Shown piece by piece: positions 58,601-64,000 of a stretch of DNA of 64,000 nucleotides. The DNA lies in NCBI RefSeq assembly GCF_003589595.1, contig NW_020653855.1:1382489-1446488 (forward strand), given 5' to 3'. The notes below the pieces were generated by a model that worked only from the letters and a program-made list of their open reading frames with translations, did not search any database and was not told the origin of the DNA. How positions within the stretch are numbered: the stretch's first letter is position 1; each line of letters begins with the position of its first letter. The translations under genes were made by a program, and so were the position numbers. Source of the DNA: Hyposmocoma kahamanoa (taxonomy: Eukaryota; Arthropoda; Insecta; Lepidoptera; Cosmopterigidae).

Positions 58601-58713
58601 GAGACACCCATCTCTGCCTAAACATAGATCAAGAATTGACTCTCACGCAGCACCCTCATTGGGAAAGAATCAAATTCTGGTTGGATAATATGGGTGAAAG
58701 GTCTAAATTATAA
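52621..58713 (+). CDS. Carboxylesterase CXE-2 (alpha-esterase type), three coding exons
   Basis: Second carboxyl/cholinesterase, 522 residues, normal family length. Coding exons are 52621-52752, 56490-57766 and 58554-58713, with introns of 3737 and 787 bases in phases 0 and 2, the same as CXE-1. The protein starts MSCKIKVEQGVLQGKE, with no signal peptide. Marks are YYSFEGIPYAKPPVGKLRFR (25-44), SEDCLYLNVYTP, oxyanion-hole HGGSY (107-111), nucleophile GDSAGG (Ser187) and His431 in GATHGDIVQY. The acid of the triad is Asp321 (TSHDGA), aligned with Glu322 of CXE-1; Asp can serve in some alpha/beta hydrolases, so activity is possible but not certain. The C-terminus ends WERIKFWLDNMGERSKL, without the long tail of CXE-1. 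The acceptor TTTTTCAG lies 2 bases before the ATG, implying a 5' exon inside or before the gap. Introns hold MITEs and a BEL/Pao fragment. Substrate unknown. Confidence 0.93.
52800..52890 (+). repeat. Interspersed repeat family A fragment in CXE-2 intron 1
   Basis: 'gacactcagatctttaagcc' and flanks match the family A 5' half with decay. Confidence 0.5.
52973..53150. mobile_element. Fold-back inverted-repeat element, family D
   Basis: Same unit as 28491-28665. The ends 'ggtcgtattccagaactcta' and 'agttctagaatacgacccta' are complementary, and flanking 'taag' on both sides could be the target duplication. Confidence 0.75.
53668..53958 (+). mobile_element. MITE family C, full-length
   Basis: About 290 bases from CATTGACTTACAAATAAATG to ATTGCAAGTCAATG, very close in sequence to 7885-8171. 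It lies in CXE-2 intron 1. Confidence 0.8.
54205..54470 (-). pseudogene. RTE-type non-LTR C-terminal fragment
   Basis: The minus-strand frame has KLKWQWAGRRTDNRWGMRAL and EWRPRLGKHSVG, the same region as at 2230-2330, ending in the typical 'tagtccactgctagacatag' 3' sequence (plus-strand notation). Dead fragment in CXE-2 intron 1. A + strand scrap of another non-LTR 3' end is at 54478-54570. Confidence 0.75.
54575..55975 (+). pseudogene. BEL/Pao fragment in CXE-2 intron 1
   Basis: It covers the region after the reverse transcriptase: KALGLSFNIEKDAFEL, SSISKFFDPMGYAGPSVVKA, then (after stops at 54776 and beyond) an RNase H part with KLELNGALLL, a 260-residue open frame with WINTVEEKLSSYMANR, GLANPADILSRGG and LHPFVDDKNILRVGGRLQNS, and the start of the integrase zinc region (NDHLILLHGGLLS). 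The integrase core, gag, protease and LTRs are missing. It is a different copy from, and opposite in strand to, 43278-48030. Confidence 0.85.
55976..56489. other. End of CXE-2 intron 1
   Basis: T-rich sequence. A small scrap 'ctaccttgcccaacgcatta...cagcatcttggg' is shared with 3195-3260. It ends with the acceptor TATTCTTTTTCCAG. Confidence 0.5.
57895..58025 (+). repeat. Two-copy tandem duplication in CXE-2 intron 2
   Basis: 'ccttcactctgtcacactag' followed by 'gtcacatttcg' occurs twice, about 91 bases apart, each preceded by an 'aatgtcacac'-like segment. Confidence 0.65.
58077..58334 (+). pseudogene. Non-LTR reverse transcriptase C-terminal fragment in CXE-2 intron 2
   Basis: The frame reads NSFLCRTIKLWNQLPAHVFP, then YNIGSFKRSVKKHLTRPAK, the tail of a jockey-like polyprotein, followed by a 3' UTR with 'ccatcaggcgcggtgcagtc' and an A-run at 58440. 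Confidence 0.75.
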
Positions 58714-59116
58714 GTTATTCTAGTCAAATTTACAGGTGTCACGTAATTAATAGAAAAAAATATGCATCTAAGGTGTTTTTGTACTTCAACCTATAATGAT
58801 GAATTCCAACCTACTGTAAGACTCCATAGGGCCCATTCACATTGTACGCATTTGTATACACAACCCTTTCATGTAAAGTCCCTTACCTACCCGCGTTGTG
58901 GACCTTGTCCAAGATCCTCTACTTGAATGAGCGGGACAGCCCCATATCTACATTAGTTTTGATTGTAGTGAACCTCCCTACCACCCTTAGTACCGACCAC
59001 CCTTAGGGTATACGAGAAGGGCACTATAAACTATGAACTCACAGAAACCTTACAAGTTCAGGTTCTGACCCCAGATCAGACAATGTACAAGGTTGTCACA
59101 GACCCTCTCACCCTCA

Positions 59117-59241
59117 GTACCCTCTCTGTTTTCCATATGGGTATATGGAAAACAGAGAGGGTACTTTGAACAAGACATGTCTGTACAGTACCCTCTCTGT
59201 TTTCCATATACCCATATGTACGGTACAGACATGTCTTGTTC
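59117..59241. repeat. Nested perfect hairpins
   Basis: Arms 59117-59138 and 59143-59164 are perfect 22-base complements around a 4-base loop (GTACCCTCTCTGTTTTCCAT and its complement). The first arm sequence recurs at 59188-59210. That third copy is enclosed by a second perfect pair of 19 bases (GAACAAGACATGTCTGTAC, 59168-59186 and 59223-59241). Confidence 0.85.
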
Positions 59242-60670
59242 AACCACAGCATTCGGTTCCGCACAATTGCACGCGGCGGGCAACGTTATTTTCACCTCTC
59301 TGAGCGCGTGCTTAGATTCCTTTTTCCTAGTAATGAGCATCTGATGTTATTAGTCACATTAAATAGCCTATTATGGCATGGGTGTTTTCTATTCGTATCC
59401 GCCTTATATTCGTATCTGAATATCCGCCATTCAATGCCGTGTGAAAAGGGTCTTACGTTGCGCATTAATGCGAAGCCCCTATTACTTACCAGAATGTAGA
59501 AATTAATTGTTATTAATGTATTATTAAGTTATTACTTATTAGTCTAAGTATGATATTGGTGGTTTTTGTGAACAAATAACATATATTTGGTGTTTTTAAT
59601 CATTGTTTTGATTCTACTCGCTTACCTATTATATCCCGCAATCTATTGGATTGTTGAATGAAATTAAATACATGTTGTTAAATAGATGATGATATTTATT
59701 TTTAAGTAATTTTCTAGAATAAAACTGCCGCTTGTTCGTTTTTCATAAGTATATTTTTCGAAAAGTTGTCTAAAATCACATTTTTCTATTAATTATGTAA
59801 AGAGTTCATATTATCTCAAGCACACGCAGAGTCCCGGGTTCGATTCCAATATATTTTTTGTACTCCCGCCAAAATTACATCAAATAGAAATCAGCAAAAG
59901 CTAAGTTTATCGTTAGCTCAAATGTTTATTTTTTTATATTCTACGCGGTTAAGTGACAAAATATTTTTTTGGGATATCATAAAAAACCATAACCCAGTTT
60001 TAGAATATCGAAATTGTTTAATGATATTTCAGCTATGCAGCGTCAGGGTAAGTTCCGATAAGCCGAACACGATAATTAATTTTAGCTGTTTATAAAACGG
60101 AGTTTTGTGGTATATTTTTTGCTATTTAAAACGGTTATTTAACCATTTGTCACTTACTCGCGTTTTAGTTAGTGGACGCCAGTATTATTAGTGTAACAGA
60201 CAGACGAAAAATCATAACTTGAGCGATTCCACTTGTTATAAGACATCACAATTACGTCCTTTACTATTTTTAGTCGCAAGTGTTATCTTGAATACCTGAA
60301 AAAAATCATGGAGCCTGAAAACCTCAAACATATTTAGATGGAGACCAAAAATATTGTAAGCGCCAAAGAAGGCATAACATCCATTTTTTTTTAATTTGCA
60401 TTAACAATCGGTCACAAAATTCATTATTATAATGTTAAAATTTAATTTTATCACATTTATATATATGTAGACATATTTCAAAAAAATCTGATATAAAATT
60501 TGTTTTTTGTTGCTTACACAAATTGGACGGTAATGGCCCGATATGGTAACTTTGATCTGATGCTGCAACAAGTGAAGAGGTTGTAAAGTAAGTTTGTGTT
60601 ATTTTTCTATCGTGAAAATTTACAGGAATCGTGTTTTACCTTGTGTTGTTTAAAGCAGAATTGAGTATAC
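59242..60670. other. Intergenic, no gene recognised
   Basis: AT-rich. A remnant of the SINE E B-box region ('agtcccgggttcgattcca') is at 59830-59850. No other feature seen. Confidence 0.45.
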
Positions 60671-60958
60671 ACCATTGACTTACAATTATATGGACGTCGG
60701 GTCCGCGCTAAAAAGTGTCCGAACTTATAGGGCTTTAAAATCGTATACAGAGCGTCATTCACGCTTTAGTCTTCGTTTGTTCGACTGACAGCGAAGCAAG
60801 CAAAATTAGACAGTACTGCGATGACATTACAATTTAAATTCAACGTTTTAGCCTTTTCATATTCCTTTACATGTCACTACGTTTAAATAGGTTGACTTGG
60901 GACATTTTTTTCGTGGTTTTTGTATTAGACCCGTCGTCCATTACTTGGAAGTCAATGA
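60671..60958 (-). mobile_element. MITE family C, inverted copy
   Basis: Reverse complement of 53668-53958, with ends 'cattgacttacaattatatg' and 'tacttggaagtcaatg'. Confidence 0.8.
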
Positions 60959-61291
60959 TATACACCAAGTATATTCTCAATTTTACTTTAAACTCTTTCC
61001 AAAGTGATTGGTTGAACACTTCCACTGTCATGCGGAATCAACCAAAGCCGTTTGAGGTGGTATAGAAGTGCATTACGTATTTTTTTTAGAGTCCCACGTA
61101 AATTTGTATGGTTTGTTCACTTTTTTGATCTTTTTTAAATAAAGAGATTAGCTGCCAGAAGCAGTTTCAACTTTCTTAAATTTGTGGTGCTTTGTAGGAG
61201 CCAAACCAAAATGACATTCTGGTGTTTTCTTACATTGCTTGCTTTTGGTATGAACATATACGAATTACATGAAACAAAATAAGTAAGCTCA

Positions 61292-61389
61292 GTAGGGCTA
61301 GCACGACATGAAGCGCGAGATACATCGCATAAACATATCGCGCTTTATGTCGCTCTCGCTCAAGTCACGCGCTGTCGTGCTAGCCCTAC
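61292..61389. mobile_element. Tiny inverted-repeat element of 98 bases
   Basis: The ends GTAGGGCTAGCACGACA (61292-61308) and its exact complement (61373-61389) bound a GC-richer centre with 'cgcgagatacatcgcataaa'. Only copy in the window. Confidence 0.7.
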
Positions 61390-61444
61390 AAGTGGAGTAA
61401 AAGGGACTTGAAAACTAAACTCATAATCCAAGTTTATGCGCCTG

Positions 61445-61710
61445 CCAAATTTATGTAGTACCAATAGAGCTCCTTGTGAAAGAGTTCGTCTAAGGTAGTA
61501 CTGGCACCTTACATATTTCTGCCGACAAGCAGTAATGTCAGCATTACTGTGTTCCGGTTTTGAAGGGTAAGGGTGTTGGTGAGATTTCAGGCACATGGGA
61601 CTTGTCAACTTATGCCCCTCAGATCTTTGTAATTTAAAGCTCTGAGTGCACTGCAACTGTTGTAGACGACACACGAGTTGTTCATCCCGTCACTTGTTGT
61701 TATAAAAAGA
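61445..61710 (-). repeat. Interspersed repeat family A
   Basis: Reverse copy from 'gagctccttgtgaaagagtt' to 'acgagttgttcatcccgtca', with an internal deletion near 61612. Confidence 0.7.
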
Positions 61711-61931
61711 AAGAAAAAATCGTCACCGACGGCAGCTGTGGAAATCTCGCGAATGCCCGAGCATTCTCAAAGGCCACGGAAGACTACAAATTTAGGCTTA
61801 AAAGTTTTCGTGTTTCTCGTTAGGTAGGTATTTAATGCCAAAAAATATCATACAACATAGGAACATAGGAACGTAACATAGGAGTACTGAAACCCGCTGC
61901 TCACCGAATCGAACTCGGAACGAGAAAACCG

Positions 61932-62078
61932 CGAGTAATCGGGTCCCGATTTTACGATCACCTACCCACAAGTCTAAAAAGTGTTACAAGTGACCAAGTG
62001 TTTTGTTCCCGACTGAAAGACCTTTTATTGGATAATGAATTCTACAGTGTAGAGGAATTTCTTTTAAAGAAATTGTAA
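61932..62078 (+). pseudogene. Non-LTR reverse transcriptase extreme C-terminus
   Basis: The frame reads FYDHLPTSLKSVTSDQVFCS, then RLKDLLLDNEFYSVEEFLLK and a stop. This is the usual end of an insect non-LTR polyprotein (F-HLP--LK; L---L----FY--EEFL). Upstream sequence is frameshifted. A family F SINE tail in reverse follows at about 62197-62260. Confidence 0.7.
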
Positions 62079-62279
62079 ATATATTTTAATTTTGCACGTT
62101 CGCATTTTGAAAATATTTTATTTTTATTTGTATTTTTGTAGTTCATATTTTCTTTTCATTATTTTATTTTATATTAACAATTAAATTATTTTAATTTTTT
62201 ATTGAATTGATATTCAATTATTTTTTGTGAAATTATTCCACTAGTTTGTTATAATTATGAATAATTATAAAATAATTAT

Positions 62280-63384
62280 TGTTTACATTAATGACGATGT
62301 TATCCCTTGACATTATATTTCGAATTGTAATATTATGAAATTGATAATATGAAATAAATGATTCTAAATTATTATATTCTACATATATCATTATTATATC
62401 TATATAAATAGGCAGCTATGTAAACACCACGGTAACAGCCACAAAAGCCAAGTTCCAGGGGTATAACTACTCTATTCTACATACGTGCTGTTCAATTAAT
62501 CAGAAACCCAGGACCCCGACTCAGAATCTTTTCATGTAGCGAACTGTATCAATGGGTTAAAGGGTGAGTGCTAACAACGAGTGAGCAAGGCCAAGCAAAT
62601 GTACTTACAGTTTATTAATAATTTACTAGATAACACGTATGTTGCTATCAAAGCAAAACAGCAAACACTAGTCTAGGAAAAGGCGCCAAAAACAAACACG
62701 TTTAAATTTAGAATTTAAGTATAAAACTAAAACTTAAACAGACTGTAAAATATATACGAAAGAGATTTGTAGCGACGGCTGCGTTTCGCTACAATTCAAA
62801 TTGAACATCGTTCTCGAATCGAAGGGCGCTTCAGATCAATCGAGTTAATACGTTCGATTCCAATTCGGATACGATATCGTTATCCAACAACGTTTACGGA
62901 GTTAATAAAATATAATAAATTAATAAAATTGAACAAATCTAGATTTTATATAAAATAAAAGATTTCCATATTACAGGGGTCTATTCAGAACCTTACGATA
63001 ACTCAGTTGTCGACCGATTCGATTTCATATCGTACGATGTCTTTTCATTTATATTCACAACACCCGAATCAAACGTCAAACTGTCGTATTCGAAACCGAA
63101 CCGAAATGACGTCACTTCCACTACGATTACTCGAACTTCTCGACCGGCAAAAGGTACAAACGTTATTCAGAACACAGTTATCGATTGAAAGTTACCGCAC
63201 GTCCCTATTGTATACAAAGCAAGAATGTAATATGGAAATTTCTTATAATTTTAAACAAAGTCTGGATTTTGATCAATTTTATATTTTAGACCTTTATTTT
63301 TTCTAATCGAAGACTAATTTCTGTTCTTTGAGCACTACTAAGCGTGTTACATGATGAGATGCCTTTTAAGTATATGATTATCAC
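62280..63384. other. Intergenic, no gene recognised
   Basis: AT-rich with 'cgattcgaattc'-type patches at 62810-62880 and 63000-63100. The 99-residue ORF 63007-63306 has no domain that I know. Confidence 0.4.
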
Positions 63385-64000
63385 TAGTATCAGGTTTCTT
63401 ACCACGGTATGACTTCTTTTTATTTTCCCGATATTTCTATATGTGGGAGCTCGTATATCGGTCAGACTAAACGAACAATTGTCGATCGTATGAAGGAACA
63501 CATCCGAGCAGTAAAAAACAATGATGCACAGAAGTCGGCTATAGCACTACATCTCACACAGACTGACACTAACCACTGGATCGAGTTGCATAGGCCCCAG
63601 GTACTCTCGACAGAACGTCACTACATACCACGGTTGGTACGAGAAGCCATCGAGATCACGAAGTACAAAACATTTAACCGTGATGATGGTTTTAAACTGT
63701 CCAGTGCATGGAATCCGGTCCTTAGTGCGTGCAGTAATAAAAACAAAAACACCTCGAGTTCAGTTTCGCGTGTGGATACAGTGAGTGTGGTTTGTGTGAA
63801 AAAAGTGAGTGACAATGGTAACGCCACAACAAATCGCGATGAAGGTAGTCGTCGACAGCGCAAGAGGGTAGACAGATATGTCTGCTCATAAAGCTGTCAT
63901 CTGCCGCCGTCCAGTCAACCCGTGACCATGGAGCGTGCAACCGTTCCGAAATATCGGGAAAATAAAAAGAAGTCGTACCGTGGTAAGAAACCTGATACTA
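63385..64000 (+). mobile_element. Penelope-like GIY-YIG cassette bounded by inverted repeats
   Basis: A 53-base sequence at 63385-63437 (TAGTATCAGGTTTCTTACCA and on) is repeated in reverse complement at 63948-64000 with one mismatch. Between them lies the GIY-YIG ORF. The right arm reaches the window edge, so the element may continue. Inverted terminal repeats are known in Penelope-like elements. Confidence 0.75.
63409..63891 (+). CDS. GIY-YIG endonuclease domain protein of Penelope-like type
   Basis: An open frame of 160 residues. Residues 12-31 hold CGSSYIGQTKRTIVDRMKEH, the nuclease core with the YIG motif and the following Arg and His. Further on ERHYIPRLVREAIEITKYKT and NRDDGFKLSSAWNP match the conserved C-terminal part of the domain, including the Glu. 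Such domains cut DNA for insertion of Penelope-like retroelements. The first nine residues are encoded by the inverted-repeat arm, so the natural protein probably began upstream (reverse transcriptase) and this is a separated 3' part. The last 50 residues are Arg/Lys/Ser-rich with no known domain. There is no stop inside. Related but dead sequence lies at 16727-17060. Confidence 0.8.
   Translation: MTSFYFPDISICGSSYIGQTKRTIVDRMKEHIRAVKNNDAQKSAIALHLTQTDTNHWIELHRPQVLSTERHYIPRLVREAIEITKYKTFNRDDGFKLSSAWNPVLSACSNKNKNTSSSVSRVDTVSVVCVKKVSDNGNATTNRDEGSRRQRKRVDRYVCS

Noticed and set aside
59093..59344. ORFs across the hairpin region on both strands
   Set aside because: They owe their length to the palindromic sequence; the peptides are just repeats of the arms.
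1..64000. CRISPR arrays, bacterial operons, rRNA genes or a defence system
   Set aside because: No spaced direct repeats of the right size, no ribosomal RNA sequence, and all coding evidence is eukaryotic and spliced or transposon-derived.

Overview
The window looks like nuclear DNA of an insect, most probably a moth or butterfly (Lepidoptera). It is AT-rich, has spliced genes with GT-AG introns and carries dense layers of repeats: tRNA-headed SINEs, short inverted-repeat elements, non-LTR retrotransposon tails, BEL/Pao, mariner and Penelope-like debris. There are no bacterial or CRISPR features. The order is inferred from the style of the repeats and from esterase resemblance; no database search was possible.

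Host genes: two carboxyl/cholinesterase (CXE) genes lie in tandem on the + strand. CXE-1 (29582-39406) has exons 29582-29719, 34876-36146 and 38680-39406 and encodes about 711 residues. CXE-2 (52621-58713) has exons 52621-52752, 56490-57766 and 58554-58713 and encodes 522 residues. Both are split at the same places with the same phases (0, then 2), so they are tandem duplicates. Neither shows a signal peptide, as in the intracellular alpha-esterase type group. CXE-1 has an extra acidic, Glu/Pro/Val-rich tail of about 180 residues. CXE-2 has Asp where CXE-1 has the catalytic Glu. One further short coding-like ORF (19262-19576) is not recognised.

Layout: 1-10500 holds non-LTR tails and several SINE and short-repeat families. 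10525-15188 is a nearly intact non-LTR retrotransposon on the - strand (ORF1 with a PHD-type finger, ORF2 with endonuclease and reverse transcriptase). 15400-28700 is a mosaic of repeats with a Penelope-like remnant (16374-17171) and an inverted copy of its end (18275-18485). 29582-39406 is CXE-1; its introns carry small inverted-repeat elements and a broken mariner element. 41289-41695 is a tandem array of a small inverted-repeat unit. 42939-48033 is a decayed BEL/Pao element. 48034-51400 is a repeat-rich block holding a MADF-BESS pseudogene and two tandem arrays. 52211-52610 is an assembly gap. 52621-58713 is CXE-2; its introns hold a second BEL/Pao fragment and other repeats. 58714-64000 contains hairpins, repeats and, at the very end, a Penelope-type GIY-YIG endonuclease ORF bounded by a 53-base inverted repeat.

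Working together: the two esterases are the only genes with a clear cellular role (ester hydrolysis, for example of xenobiotics, odorants or hormones). Everything else of note is mobile DNA at different stages of decay. I found no convincing new multi-gene system. The best leads are the CXE-1 tail, the CXE-2 active-site change, the MADF-BESS pseudogene inside a repeat block, and the inverted-repeat-bounded GIY-YIG ORF.
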